Positions 27,805 through 36,500 of a stretch of 64,000 nucleotides of DNA are shown piece after piece. This DNA comes from Paracoccus limosus. Its GTDB lineage: Bacteria > Pseudomonadota > Alphaproteobacteria > Rhodobacterales > Rhodobacteraceae. A model generated the notes under the pieces. That model did no database searches. It was not told where the DNA came from and worked only from the letters and a program-made list of their open reading frames with translations. The stretch lies in the NCBI RefSeq assembly GCF_009711185.1, contig NZ_WMIF01000008.1, positions 57,604 through 121,603 of the forward strand, written 5' to 3'. Position numbers and translations under genes: made by a program. Numbering within the stretch: position 1 is the stretch's first letter; every line of letters starts with the position of its first letter.

Positions 27805-28668
27805 ATGACGACGCCCGCGATCAGTTTCGAGTTTTTCCCGCCCAAGAACCTGAACCAGTCGTTTCGGCTGTCCGAAACGGCGCGCGCGCTGGCGCCGCTG
27901 GGGCCGGATTTCGTCTCGGTCACCTATGGCGCCGGCGGCACCACGCGCCAGCTGACGCATGAGGCGGTGACGGCGCTGGCCAGCCATTATGGGCTGAATG
28001 TCGCCGCGCACCTGACCTGCGTCGATGCCACGCGCGAGGAAACCTTGCAGATCGTCGCCGATTACGCGGCGGCGGGCGTGCATGAGATCGTCGCCCTGCG
28101 CGGTGACGCACCGCAAGGGCAGGAACGGTTCATCGCTCATCCCGATGGCTTTGCCAGCTCGGTCGAACTGATCCAGGCGATTGCCGCGCGCGGTGACATG
28201 ACCATCCGCTGCGGCGCCTATCCCGAGCCGCATCCCGAAAGCCCCGACACCGCCGCCGACGTGGCCTGGCTGAAACGCAAGTCCGATGCCGGCGCGACCA
28301 GCGCGATCACGCAATTCTTCTTTGATCCCGACACGTTCTTCCGCTTCCGCGACCAATGCGAGCGGGCGGGCATCACCGCGCGCATCATCCCCGGCATCCT
28401 GCCGATCCAGAGCTGGGCCGGCACCCGACGCTTTGCCGAGCGTTGCGGCACCTCGGTGCCGCGCTGGGCCGATGAGGCCTTTGCCGCCGCCGGCAAGGAT
28501 GGCGAGGCGCAGCTGGCGCTGGAGACCTGCGTGAAGCTGTGCGAGGATCTGGTCGCAGGCGGGGTCGATGCGCTGCATTTCTACACGCTGAACAAGCCCG
28601 AACTGGTGCAGAAAGTTTGTGCCGAGCTGGACATCCGTGGCAAGGACGGGCTGTCGCAAGTGGCCTGA
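27805..28668 (+). CDS. metF: Methylenetetrahydrofolate reductase
   Basis: 287 residues. MetF reduces 5,10-methylene-THF to 5-methyl-THF for methionine synthesis. The TIM-barrel motifs ISFEFFPPKN, FVSVTYGAGG, HLTCVDATREE, EIVALRGDAPQG and AITQFFFDPDTFFRF are all intact. The start was placed at the second ATG because AAAAGGA precedes it by seven bases and similarity begins at TTPAISFEFF. It is probably activated by the divergent MetR. Confidence 0.96.
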   Translation: MTTPAISFEFFPPKNLNQSFRLSETARALAPLGPDFVSVTYGAGGTTRQLTHEAVTALASHYGLNVAAHLTCVDATREETLQIVADYAAAGVHEIVALRGDAPQGQERFIAHPDGFASSVELIQAIAARGDMTIRCGAYPEPHPESPDTAADVAWLKRKSDAGATSAITQFFFDPDTFFRFRDQCERAGITARIIPGILPIQSWAGTRRFAERCGTSVPRWADEAFAAAGKDGEAQLALETCVKLCEDLVAGGVDALHFYTLNKPELVQKVCAELDIRGKDGLSQVA

Positions 28669-28721
28669 GGGGCTGGCGGCGCGGCGGTGTTCTGATCGGG
28701 GCGGGCGGTGCGGATTGCGCG

Positions 28722-28762
28722 GCCGGTGCCTCCGGCGGGGATATTTGTCCACGAAAGAAACC
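28722..28762 (+). repeat. Hairpin plus dispersed post-stop motif, copy A3
   Basis: GCCGG (28722-28726) pairs with CCGGC (28732-28736), followed directly by GGGGATATTTGTCCACGAAA and GAAA. It lies 54 bases beyond the metF stop in the convergent gap before the hydrolase gene. The arrangement copies those at 86-154 and 20264-20320. Confidence 0.65.
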
Positions 28763-28791
28763 GCAGGCCGGTGCGATGCGGCGGGGCCGGG

Positions 28792-29853
28792 TCAGGCCGG
28801 GGCCGAGCTGTCCATGCCGCCATCGCGGCGCAGGCCGAGCAGGCGGGTGCGGCGCGGGGCGGCAAAGGACGCGAGTTCGCCGGTCAGGCGCGCGGGGCCG
28901 GCATAGGGTTCGCGCACGGTGGGGTGCAGCCGGTGCGAGCCGTCCTGCCCGGCATGGCGCGGGCCACGGATCAGGAAGGCCTTGCCCCAGCTGCGCCATG
29001 ATCCCAGAGCCGGGGCATCGGCATCGCAGGGCAGGTGGCCGTGCCAGTCGGTGGGCAGCGGCAGGCCGCGTTCCTGCGCCTGCGACAAGAGCCAGACCAG
29101 CGGCAGGTTGGCGAGGGGCCGGGCGAATTCGTGCTGGCCGAGCTGGCCGCCGATATCGGCGTGGCAGCCGCGGAACCAGACCTGATTGACCCGGCCGGGA
29201 TGTTCGCCCCCCTCCCACAGGATTGGCTGGAAGGCCGAGCGGGTTTCGTCCAGCGCCAGCGCATGGGCGCCATATTCGACATTCGGAGCGAGCTGGCCGC
29301 GGCCATAGTCGAAATCCGGCGCGGCCAGATCCCAGACCATCGGCAGGCGCAGACCCAGCGACATCACCATGTCGAGAAGCCCGATCATGCGGATCGGCAC
29401 ATGGTCGTGGCAGAGCTGCGGGTCCAGCCGGTGCTCGGGCGCGTAGCGAAAGATGTTCCAGGCGCAGCGCAGCCGTTCGGCGCTGACCTGCTGGCGGCGG
29501 AGCAGGCCGACGCGGGCGATCATCTGCGCCAGCGCGCAGACCCCGACCGCGCCGCGCGAATAGCCAAAGAAGTAAAGCGCGACCCCCGGCTGCCAGCGCC
29601 GGGCAAGCCAGCCATAGGCGCGGCGGATATTGCGTTCCAGCGAGGCGCCGGCCACCAGTTCGGGCAGGGTGCGCCATGCCGCCCATTGCTGGCCCGGCGC
29701 GTAATGCAGTTCAACCTGTCCGGGCAGGGGCCCCATGCCGCCGCGCAGCAGCGCATGGATGCGCGCGAGCGATGAGCCGCGCCCCTCGGCCAGCGAGGCG
29801 AAGGAGCCATCCATCATGACGATCTGGGCGAGGGGCGAGCGGTTGCTGGTCAT
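28792..29853 (-). CDS. DUF2235 alpha/beta-hydrolase
   Basis: 353 residues. The DUF2235 fold is also found in type VI secretion phospholipases of the Tle1 group and in fungal relatives. The nucleophile elbow FFGYSRGA gives Ser99, IRMIGLLDMVMSLG gives the acid Asp161, and QVWFRGCHADIGG gives His231, so the triad appears complete. There is no signal peptide, membrane segment or neighbouring VgrG/immunity gene, which argues against a secreted effector. Substrate unknown. It is transcribed towards metF from a position close to the decarboxylase stop. Confidence 0.85.
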   Translation of the reverse strand: MTSNRSPLAQIVMMDGSFASLAEGRGSSLARIHALLRGGMGPLPGQVELHYAPGQQWAAWRTLPELVAGASLERNIRRAYGWLARRWQPGVALYFFGYSRGAVGVCALAQMIARVGLLRRQQVSAERLRCAWNIFRYAPEHRLDPQLCHDHVPIRMIGLLDMVMSLGLRLPMVWDLAAPDFDYGRGQLAPNVEYGAHALALDETRSAFQPILWEGGEHPGRVNQVWFRGCHADIGGQLGQHEFARPLANLPLVWLLSQAQERGLPLPTDWHGHLPCDADAPALGSWRSWGKAFLIRGPRHAGQDGSHRLHPTVREPYAGPARLTGELASFAAPRRTRLLGLRRDGGMDSSAPA

Positions 29854-29895
29854 GGCGCAAAGCTAGCATGGAAATGCGAAGAAATAGTTGCAAGT

Positions 29896-31050
29896 TCAGG
29901 AAACTGTCTTAACGAACAGGCGCGACATCTGGCCGAAGCCGTTGAAGCGGGTATTGGTGACGGTGGAATATGCGCCGGCACCGTGAAAGATCAGGTAGTC
30001 GCCCTCGGCCAGATCGGCGGGCAGGGGCAGCTCTCCCGGAAGGCGATCAAGCGAATCGCAGGTCGGGCCAAAGACCGGGCGCGGCAGCGGGGGGCCATGC
30101 CGGGGCCGGCCCTCGGGGTCCAGCACCTCGATGCGGTCAAGGTTGCCGATCTGGGGCAGCTCGGTCAGGCCGCCATAGATGCCGTCGTTCAGGAACACCG
30201 CCCGACCGTCGCGCAGCGCCTTGACGCGGGTGATCAGGGCAAAGGCATCGGCGCAAAGCCCGCGCCCCGGTTCGCAGACCAGCCCCGGCCGCTGGCGGCC
30301 AAAGGCGCGGCTGGTGGCGTGGTCGATGCGGGCGAAGATCGCCTCAAGCTGGGGCGGGACGGCGCCAAGGCGATGCGCGGGAAAGCCGCCGCCGACATTC
30401 AGGCGGCAGAGCGTGATCCCGGCGGCGCGGGCGATCCCGGCGGCGGCGAGGATATAGCTTTCCCATGCGGCGGGGTCGGTGCATTGCGTGCCGGGGTGAA
30501 AGGTCAGCGACGCGCGATGGCCCCCGGCGGCGATGCGGCGGAGCAGCGTGGCGGCCAGATCGGGCGTGGCGCCGAACTTGGCGCCGAAATCATAGGCGGC
30601 GCCGGCGACGGGCAGCTTGAAGCGGGCGGCGATCTCGCTCTGCGGCGGCAGCTCGGCCAGCAGCTTGTCAAGCTCGGACTGGCTGTCCACCGACCACGAT
30701 TGCATCCCCGCCGCGACGGCATGGCGGATCTCGCCGCGCGCGCGGACGGGGTTGTGGTAATGGCGCGCCGCGCCGGGGGCGAGCTGGCCGATCAGGTCGA
30801 TCTCGGCCGGAGAGGCCACGTCAAAGCCGGTGATGCCGGCGCGGACCAGCGTGCGGATCACGGCGCGGTCGGGATTGGCCTTGACCGCATAGGTCACCAT
30901 GCCGGGAAAGCCCTCCAGAAAGCGCCGCGCCGTGGCGGCCAGCCGGTCGGTGTCCAGAACCATGACCGGATGGTCGGGGGCCAGCGCGCGGATCAGCGCG
31001 GCGGGGCTTTTCCAGATCGTGCGTGGCGCGCGGCCCTCGGTCAGTCCCAT
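29896..31050 (-). CDS. PLP-dependent ornithine/lysine-type decarboxylase (fold type III)
   Basis: 384 residues from the ATG at 31050, which has AAAGGAG seven bases upstream. The alanine-racemase-like fold carries the PLP lysine in TYAVKANPD, the GFDVASPAEI and LNVGGGFPAHR loops, the CEPGRGLCADA phosphate-binding motif, and the C-terminal GPTCDSLDRL active-site Cys/Asp. These fit eukaryotic-type ornithine decarboxylases and the related bacterial lysine/ornithine enzymes; the diamine made (putrescine or cadaverine) cannot be decided. It diverges from an Lrp regulator that probably controls it. Confidence 0.92.
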   Translation of the reverse strand: MGLTEGRAPRTIWKSPAALIRALAPDHPVMVLDTDRLAATARRFLEGFPGMVTYAVKANPDRAVIRTLVRAGITGFDVASPAEIDLIGQLAPGAARHYHNPVRARGEIRHAVAAGMQSWSVDSQSELDKLLAELPPQSEIAARFKLPVAGAAYDFGAKFGATPDLAATLLRRIAAGGHRASLTFHPGTQCTDPAAWESYILAAAGIARAAGITLCRLNVGGGFPAHRLGAVPPQLEAIFARIDHATSRAFGRQRPGLVCEPGRGLCADAFALITRVKALRDGRAVFLNDGIYGGLTELPQIGNLDRIEVLDPEGRPRHGPPLPRPVFGPTCDSLDRLPGELPLPADLAEGDYLIFHGAGAYSTVTNTRFNGFGQMSRLFVKTVS

Positions 31051-31177
31051 CGGCGACTCCTTTGACTGGATGGGTGCGGCGAATAGCCCCATTCTGCGCC
31101 CGAAATCCGGCGATTCTTGCTGTGAAACTGTTGGAAGTGCCGCCTAAGCCGGTTAATATGACGAAATTCTTGGCGAT

Positions 31178-31624
31178 ATGACGGTGAACGACGTGGACGA
31201 ACTCGATCGCGGCATCCTGACCCATCTGGCGCAGGACGCGCGGCTGTCGGTGGCGGTGCTGGCGCGGCGGCTCAAGGTGGCGCGCTCGACGGTGCAGGCG
31301 CGGCTGGAGCGGCTGGAAACCTCGGGCGCCATCGCGGGTTACACGCTGCGGCTGGGCGATTCGGCGCGCGAGAACCGGATCCGCGCTACCTGTCTTTTGA
31401 ACATCGAGCCGCGTTCGCAGGCCGCGATCCTGACCCGGCTGCGCAGCATGCCCGAGATCGAGCGCATCCACACCACCAGCGGCCGCGTCGATCTTTTGCT
31501 GCAACTGGCGGCGAGTTCGACCAGCCAACTGGACGATGTGCTGGATCAGATCGGCGGATTGACCGGGGTGCGCTCGTCCGAAAGCCTGATCCACCTGTCG
31601 ACCAAGCTGGACCGTTCGGCTTAG
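31178..31624 (+). CDS. Lrp/AsnC-family transcriptional regulator
   Basis: 148 residues. The N-terminal helix-turn-helix (LDRGILTHLAQDARLSVAVLARRLKVARSTVQARLERLE) is followed by a RAM ligand-binding domain (IERIHTTSGRVDLLLQLAA). The 127-base divergent gap to the decarboxylase gene is where it should bind; an amino acid such as ornithine or lysine is the likely effector, inferred from context. Its 3-prime end overlaps rsmD by four bases on the other strand. Confidence 0.94.
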   Translation: MTVNDVDELDRGILTHLAQDARLSVAVLARRLKVARSTVQARLERLETSGAIAGYTLRLGDSARENRIRATCLLNIEPRSQAAILTRLRSMPEIERIHTTSGRVDLLLQLAASSTSQLDDVLDQIGGLTGVRSSESLIHLSTKLDRSA

Positions 31625-32181
31625 GGGGCGCGCAGCAGCGTGACCACGGTGTCACCGTAGCGGCGCTGGTCGATCTGCTCCAGCCCCGGCACGGCGGCGG
31701 GCGGGGTCGATTCCTCCCAGACCAACATGGCCTGCGGTGCCAGCCAGCCGCCGGCCATGGCCGAGGCGACCGCCTTTTCGCCCAGACCCAGCCCATAGGG
31801 CGGGTCCAGAAACACCAGCCCAAAGCCGGGGCCGCGATTCTCGCCCAGTTTCGTGGCATCGCGGCGCCAGACATCGGTCACGCCCATGGCGCGGGCCTTT
31901 TCGATATTCGTCCGCAACAGCCCGCGCGCCACCACGCCATCATCGACAAAGGCCACCCGCGCCGCGCCGCGCGACAGCGCCTCAAGACCCAGCGCGCCGG
32001 TGCCGGCGAACAAGTCCAAGACGCGCGCACCGGGGATCAGATTGCCATGCGTGCCGTTGATCAGCAGGTTAAAGATCGACTCGCGCACGCGGTCGGTGGT
32101 CGGGCGCAGATGCGCGCCCGGATCGCCCGCGCCGACCTCGGCCAGCTTCAGCCCGCGCAGATTGCCGCCGATGATCCTCAT
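31621..32181 (-). CDS. rsmD: 16S rRNA (guanine966-N2)-methyltransferase
   Basis: 186 residues, full length. RsmD methylates G966 of 16S rRNA in the small subunit. It starts MRIIGGNLRGLKL, has VLDLFAGTGALGLEALSRGA as SAM motif I, and LVFLDPPYGLG as the catalytic DPPY motif. It overlaps the upstream FAD-reductase gene by four bases, suggesting co-transcription. Confidence 0.95.
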   Translation of the reverse strand: MRIIGGNLRGLKLAEVGAGDPGAHLRPTTDRVRESIFNLLINGTHGNLIPGARVLDLFAGTGALGLEALSRGAARVAFVDDGVVARGLLRTNIEKARAMGVTDVWRRDATKLGENRGPGFGLVFLDPPYGLGLGEKAVASAMAGGWLAPQAMLVWEESTPPAAVPGLEQIDQRRYGDTVVTLLRAP

Positions 32182-33371
32182 AGCAGCGCCTTCAGGTCGG
32201 GGGTCGTGGTGATGGCATCGGGGTCGGGCGATTTGCCCGCCTCGATCAGCCGCTTGCCGATCATATAGGCGCGGGCGTCGTTCAGCGCATCGACCGCGAC
32301 CAGCCGGCCGGCGCGGAAATACCAGACCGAGCCGCCATGTTCGGCCGGCCGCGTCACCACCCGGTCATGGCCAAGGTTCAGCCCGGCGATCTGCAGTTTC
32401 GCCTCGAACTGATCCGACCAGAACCACGGCTTGGGGATGTAATCCTGGCCCGCGCCCAGCATGTTGGCGGCCACGGCTTCGGCCATGTCGATGGCATTAC
32501 CGACGCTTTCCAGCCGCAGCCGGCCAAGCGCGGTGGGAAAGCTGGCGCAATCGCCCGCCGCCCAGATCGCCGGGTCGGTGCTGCGGCCCTGCGCATCGAC
32601 GGCGACGCCATTGTCGATGGCCAGCCCGGCAGCCTCGGCCAGCGCGGTTTCGGGGGTGACGCCGATGCCGCAGATGACCAGATCGGCGGGCAGCTGCCGG
32701 CCATCGGCCAGCTCGACCCCCTCGACTGCGGCGCTGCCGGTGATGCGGGTGATGCCGGTGCCCTCGATGATCCGGACGCCATGGCTGCGGTGCAGGTCGC
32801 GGATCAGGTCGGCGGTTTCGGCCGCCGCCACCCGGCCCAGGATGCGCGGCGCCGCCTCGACCAGCGTCACATCAAGCCCCAGCTTGCGCGCCACCGCCGC
32901 CGCCTCAAGACCGATATAGCCGCCGCCGATCACCACCAGCCGCGCGCCCTTGGCCAAGGCCGGGCGCAGCGCGGCGATATCGGCCAGATTGCGCACGACA
33001 TGCACGCCGGGCAGTGCGCCGCCGATCGCGGCGGGCAGGCGGCGGGGGTTCGCGCCCAGCGTCAGCGCCAGCTGGTCATAGCGGTATTCGCCGCGATCGG
33101 TGATCACCATCTGGCGTTCGCGGTCGATGCGGCGGGCGGGCTCGCCCAGATGCACGACGATGCCCTGTTCGTCCCACCATTCCGGCGCGCGCAGGGTCAG
33201 CCGCTCCAGCCCCATCTGGCCCAGCAGATAGGCCTTGGACAGCGGCGGGCGCTGGTAGGGCGGGGCGGGTTCGTCGCCGATCACCGTCACCGGGCCCTGA
33301 TGTCCCAGCGCCCGCAGCTTTGCCGCCAGCGAGGCTGCGGCCTGCCCGGCGCCAAGGATGACGATGTTCAT
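32178..33371 (-). CDS. FAD-dependent ferredoxin reductase-like oxidoreductase
   Basis: 397 residues from the ATG at 33371, with GAGGAAA upstream. It resembles BphA4/putidaredoxin-reductase type proteins: FAD motif IVILGAGQAAASLAAKL at the N-terminus, LSKAYLLGQ, the NAD motif LVVIGGGYIGLEAAAVARKLG and WAAGDCASFPTALG near residue 290. Such enzymes transfer electrons from NAD(P)H to a small ferredoxin. No ferredoxin or oxygenase gene is adjacent, so the partner is unknown. It diverges from a peroxiredoxin gene. Confidence 0.93.
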   Translation of the reverse strand: MNIVILGAGQAAASLAAKLRALGHQGPVTVIGDEPAPPYQRPPLSKAYLLGQMGLERLTLRAPEWWDEQGIVVHLGEPARRIDRERQMVITDRGEYRYDQLALTLGANPRRLPAAIGGALPGVHVVRNLADIAALRPALAKGARLVVIGGGYIGLEAAAVARKLGLDVTLVEAAPRILGRVAAAETADLIRDLHRSHGVRIIEGTGITRITGSAAVEGVELADGRQLPADLVICGIGVTPETALAEAAGLAIDNGVAVDAQGRSTDPAIWAAGDCASFPTALGRLRLESVGNAIDMAEAVAANMLGAGQDYIPKPWFWSDQFEAKLQIAGLNLGHDRVVTRPAEHGGSVWYFRAGRLVAVDALNDARAYMIGKRLIEAGKSPDPDAITTTPDLKALL

Positions 33372-33452
33372 GGTTTTCCTCGCTGGTTTGCCCGCGGTGC
33401 GCAGCCTATAGTCCGGCACGACGCGATGCAATTCGACTAGGAGGAAACGCGC

Positions 33453-33935
33453 ATGGCCATTCAAAAGGGCGACAGCCTTCCCGACGGCAATCTGGTGAAA
33501 CTGGGCGAAAACGGCCCCGAAACGGTCGAGGTCGCCGCGCTGCGCCAAGGGCATGTGGCAATCTTTGCCGTGCCGGGCGCCTATACGCCGACCTGCTCGA
33601 ACGCGCATATGCCGAGCTTCGTCAAGAATGCGGACAAGTTCCGCGCCAAGGGCGTGTCGCGGGTGATCTGCATCACCGTCAACGATCCCTTCGTCGCCGG
33701 CGCATGGGCGCGCGACACCGGCGCGACCGAGGCCGGGATCGAGGTTCTGGCCGATGCCGACGGCAGCTATACCAAGGCGCTGGGCCTCGACATTCAGGCC
33801 GAGGGCTGGGTCAACGGCCGCTCGAAACGCTATGCCATGCTGGTCAGCGATGGCGTGGTGCAGGAGTTGCAGATCGAGGAATCGCCCGGCACCTGCGCGC
33901 TGTCCTCGGGCGACACGCTTCTGGATCTGGTCTAG
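33453..33935 (+). CDS. Peroxiredoxin, Prx5-like
   Basis: 160 residues. Reduces hydrogen or alkyl peroxides. The peroxidatic Cys48 lies in VPGAYTPTCSNAHMPSF, and a second cysteine in SPGTCALSSGDTLL matches the resolving cysteine of atypical 2-Cys Prx5. The ITVNDPFVAGAWARD segment is typical. AGGAGG precedes the ATG by eight bases. It overlaps the convergent HxlR gene by four bases and probably shares a divergent promoter region with the FAD reductase. Confidence 0.95.
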   Translation: MAIQKGDSLPDGNLVKLGENGPETVEVAALRQGHVAIFAVPGAYTPTCSNAHMPSFVKNADKFRAKGVSRVICITVNDPFVAGAWARDTGATEAGIEVLADADGSYTKALGLDIQAEGWVNGRSKRYAMLVSDGVVQELQIEESPGTCALSSGDTLLDLV

Positions 33936-34576
33936 GATCTCAGGCTGAACAGCCCGGCAAACCGCTGCGCGGCGTCCGCATCGCCGTGCAGCCTGATCAT
34001 GCCGGCGGCCGCTACTGCCTGCGGCCCCGGCCCATAGATCGCCGCCGCCAGCGCATTGCCGCTGCCCTCCAGCAGGAAATCGCCCTGTGGCGCGCGCATC
34101 GCCGTGACCAGCGGCGCGCCCTTGGGCGACAGGATCACCTCGAACCCCTCCTTGCCCGACAGAAAGCCGCCGCGCAGATGCGACCCTGCCGCGCGCGCCG
34201 CGTCCACCGTCGCCGAGATCGAGATCATCAGCGCCGAGATGCTGATGAACAGCCGCGGGTCATGGCCCGGCTGGATCAGCGCCCAGCGGCACAGCTCGCG
34301 CAGGACCGGATGCAGCGCCCGGCCGGCATCGGTCAGCGCATAAAGCCCCAGCATATCGTCATGCGCGACCACCCCGTCGCGGATCAGCTGCGCCAGCCGC
34401 TGCGTCAGCACGCTGGCGGTGATGCCCGGCAGGCCGGTGCGCAGCATCTGGAATCGCTTGGGCTGGAACATCAGCTCGCGCACCACCAGCAACGCCCAGC
34501 GGTCCCCGATCAGATTCAGGGCATGGGCGCCAAGGCAGCCCTCTTGATAGCGCAGCGTTTTCAGGGGTCTGGTCAT
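33932..34576 (-). CDS. HxlR-family transcriptional regulator
   Basis: 214 residues. The N-terminal HxlR winged helix (GCLGAHALNLIGDRWALLVVRELMF, LPGITASVLTQRLAQL, YALTDAGRAL) is fused to a C-terminal domain of about 100 residues that resembles an SCP2-like ligand domain. Family members sense electrophiles, redox state or small ligands. It diverges from the DUF1428-VOC-YceI operon, and two direct repeats in the shared 88-base promoter region are its likely operators. Confidence 0.92.
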   Translation of the reverse strand: MTRPLKTLRYQEGCLGAHALNLIGDRWALLVVRELMFQPKRFQMLRTGLPGITASVLTQRLAQLIRDGVVAHDDMLGLYALTDAGRALHPVLRELCRWALIQPGHDPRLFISISALMISISATVDAARAAGSHLRGGFLSGKEGFEVILSPKGAPLVTAMRAPQGDFLLEGSGNALAAAIYGPGPQAVAAAGMIRLHGDADAAQRFAGLFSLRS

Positions 34577-34582
34577 TTATTG

Positions 34583-34612
34583 ATATTACAAGTTGCTTTT
34601 TAATACTACAAG
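34583..34612. promoter_or_regulatory. Tandem direct repeats in HxlR divergent promoter
   Basis: ATATTACAAG (34583-34592) and ATACTACAAG (34603-34612) are repeated with exactly 20-base periodicity, about two helical turns, inside a local AT-rich stretch. HxlR of Bacillus subtilis binds two direct repeats, so these are plausible operators. Confidence 0.55.
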
Positions 34613-34664
34613 AGTCACGCTTCGACTCGGCGGCGCGATCCGCACCACCTAGGGGAGGAAGATC

Positions 34665-35021
34665 ATGGCCTACTACTCGGGGTTTCTGCTGGCGGTGCCG
34701 ACCGCCAATCGCCAAGCCTATGCCGAACATGCCAAGAAGGCCTGGCCGCTGATGCGCAAATTCGGCGCGCTGGGCATGGTCGAGGGCTGGGGTGCCGATG
34801 TGCCGCATGGCAAGGTCACCGATTTCTATCGCGCCACGCAGGCCAAAGAGGACGAGACCATCGTTTTCTCATGGATCGAATGGCCCGACCGCGCGACCGC
34901 CGATGCCGCATTCGAAAAGATGATGTCCGATCCCGACATGCAGGCCATGGGTGAGATGCCCTTTGACGGCATGCGGATGATCTGGGGCGGGTTCGATCCC
35001 ATCGTGGTCGAAAAGGCCTGA
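34665..35021 (+). CDS. DUF1428 family protein (YbaA-like)
   Basis: 118 residues. It matches DUF1428, a small ferredoxin-like dimeric alpha/beta-barrel family: MAYYSGFLLAVPTANRQAY, EGWGADVPHGKVTDF, ETIVFSWIEWPDRATAD and PFDGMRMIWGGFDPI are characteristic. The function is unknown. GGGGAGGAAG lies upstream of the ATG. It starts a three-gene run controlled by the divergent HxlR regulator, so it may act in detoxification with the VOC protein. Confidence 0.92.
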   Translation: MAYYSGFLLAVPTANRQAYAEHAKKAWPLMRKFGALGMVEGWGADVPHGKVTDFYRATQAKEDETIVFSWIEWPDRATADAAFEKMMSDPDMQAMGEMPFDGMRMIWGGFDPIVVEKA

Positions 35022-35031
35022 GGGGGCGATC

Positions 35032-35820
35032 ATGTTTCACGGTAAACCCTGCTGGTTCGAGCTGACAACCGCGCCCGCCCGGCTTGAGGATGCCCGCGCC
35101 TTTTATGGCCAGGTGTTCGGCTGGTCGGTCGAGGATGCCGGGATGCCCGATTTCACCTATCTGCTGGCCAGCGATGGCGGCGACAAGGTGGCCGGGCTGA
35201 TGCAGGCCATGCCTGAATGCGCAGAACTGCCGCCGCATTGGCTGATCTATCTGGACGTGGACGATTGCGACGCCGCCGCCGAAAAGATCGCGCTGCTGGG
35301 CGGGCGGGTGATCAAGGTCCCCGCCGACATTCCCGGCACCGGCCGCTTTGCGGTGGCCGCCGATCCGCAGGGCGCGGTCTTTGGCCTGCTGCAGCCGCTG
35401 CCGATGCAGCCACAGCCCCCGGTCGAGTCCGGCGCATGGAACCAGCGCAAGGAGGGTCATGGCAACTGGATCGAGCTGTCCAGCAGTGACCCGGTGGCGG
35501 GTCTTGATTTCTATACCGAGCTGTTTGGCTGGACGGCGGGGCAGGCGATGGACATGGGCGAGATGGGCAGCTACCAGCTTTTCGCGTGGAACGGTGCCGA
35601 TATCGGCGGGATGATGGGGCTGGGACAGGCGCCCGTGCCCAGCTGGCTGCCCTATTTCGGCGTGAACGGCGTCGATGCCGCCATCGGACGCATCCGCGCG
35701 GCCGGGGGCGAGATCCTGCATGGCCCGGTCGAGGTGCCCGGGTCGGCCTTTATCGCGGTCGCCCGCGATCCGCAGGGCGCGCATTTCGCGCTGGTCGGGC
35801 CGAAGGAGATGTCATCGTGA
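35032..35820 (+). CDS. VOC-superfamily protein with two glyoxalase-like domains
   Basis: 262 residues made of two tandem VOC (glyoxalase/bleomycin-resistance/dioxygenase) halves, about 5-125 and 135-255. Each has an FELTT/IELSS strand, a FYGQVFGW or FYTELFGW motif and a closing DPQGA.F strand. Substrate unknown; it resembles the 27-kDa hydroxylase-type VOC proteins of actinobacteria. It lies ten bases after the DUF1428 gene and its stop overlaps the yceI GTG start by three bases (GTGA), so the three genes are an operon. Confidence 0.92.
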   Translation: MFHGKPCWFELTTAPARLEDARAFYGQVFGWSVEDAGMPDFTYLLASDGGDKVAGLMQAMPECAELPPHWLIYLDVDDCDAAAEKIALLGGRVIKVPADIPGTGRFAVAADPQGAVFGLLQPLPMQPQPPVESGAWNQRKEGHGNWIELSSSDPVAGLDFYTELFGWTAGQAMDMGEMGSYQLFAWNGADIGGMMGLGQAPVPSWLPYFGVNGVDAAIGRIRAAGGEILHGPVEVPGSAFIAVARDPQGAHFALVGPKEMSS

Positions 35821-36452
35821 TCCGCGCCGCCTGTCTGGCGCTGGTCCTGGCCGCAACCCCGGCCTTGGCGCAGGATTACAAGCCCGAGGACGTGCCACAG
35901 GGCCGGCCCGATTACCACCTGTCCAAGGCGGGCGATTACCGGCTGGACCCGATGCATACCGCCGTCATCGCCCGCGTGCTGCATCTGGGATTTTCCTACA
36001 GCGTGTTCCGCTTTGGCGATGTGTCGGGCAGTCTGGTCTGGAACCCCGAGGATCCTGCGCAGAACAAGCTGACCGCCGAGGTGCAGGTCAGCTCGATCTC
36101 GACCCCGGTGCCGGATTTCGCGCCGGTGCTGCTGGGCAAGGACTATCTGAATGCGGCGGCCAACCCGGTGGCGCGCTTTGTCTCGGACAGTTTCACCGTC
36201 CAGAGCGACAGCAAGGGCGAGGTGCAGGGCCAGTTGACGCTGATGGGCCAGACCCATCCCGCCAGTTTCGAGGTCGAGCTGATCGGCGCGGGGCAGGGCT
36301 TTACCGGCGAAAACGGCCAGCCGGTGATCCGCGACCTGTTGGGCGTGCATGCCGAAACGCAGATCGACCCGCAGGCCTATGGCATGAACGGGTTCTTTAC
36401 CGCGCCCATCCCCATCGTCATCGACGCGGAATTCGCCCGGACCGCGCCCTGA
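35817..36452 (+). CDS. YceI-family periplasmic lipid-binding protein
   Basis: 211 residues from a GTG start that overlaps the VOC stop (GTGA). A signal peptide (residues 1-19, cleavage after ALA) precedes the YceI lipocalin-like barrel: YRLDPMHTAVIARVLHLGFS, FGDVSGSLVWNPEDP, and FTVQSDSKGEVQGQLTLMGQ. YceI proteins bind polyisoprenoids or fatty amides in the periplasm. The ATG-less start is supported by the signal peptide beginning exactly there. Confidence 0.92.
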   Translation: MIRAACLALVLAATPALAQDYKPEDVPQGRPDYHLSKAGDYRLDPMHTAVIARVLHLGFSYSVFRFGDVSGSLVWNPEDPAQNKLTAEVQVSSISTPVPDFAPVLLGKDYLNAAANPVARFVSDSFTVQSDSKGEVQGQLTLMGQTHPASFEVELIGAGQGFTGENGQPVIRDLLGVHAETQIDPQAYGMNGFFTAPIPIVIDAEFARTAP

Positions 36453-36462
36453 GCAGCCCCCG

Positions 36463-36500
36463 GACCGGCCTGCCGCCCGCGCGGTGGCGGGGCCGGTCGT
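36463..36500 (+). terminator. Probable terminator of the DUF1428-VOC-yceI operon
   Basis: GACCGGC (36463-36469) pairs with GCCGGTC (36492-36498), with additional GCC/GGC pairing inside, directly after the yceI stop. Only a short T-containing stretch (GTTCCT) follows, so efficiency is uncertain. Confidence 0.5.

Noticed and set aside
28792..29853. Type VI secretion lipase effector
   Set aside because: The fold is compatible, but no VgrG, PAAR, immunity or secretion genes lie nearby, so only the hydrolase family is claimed.
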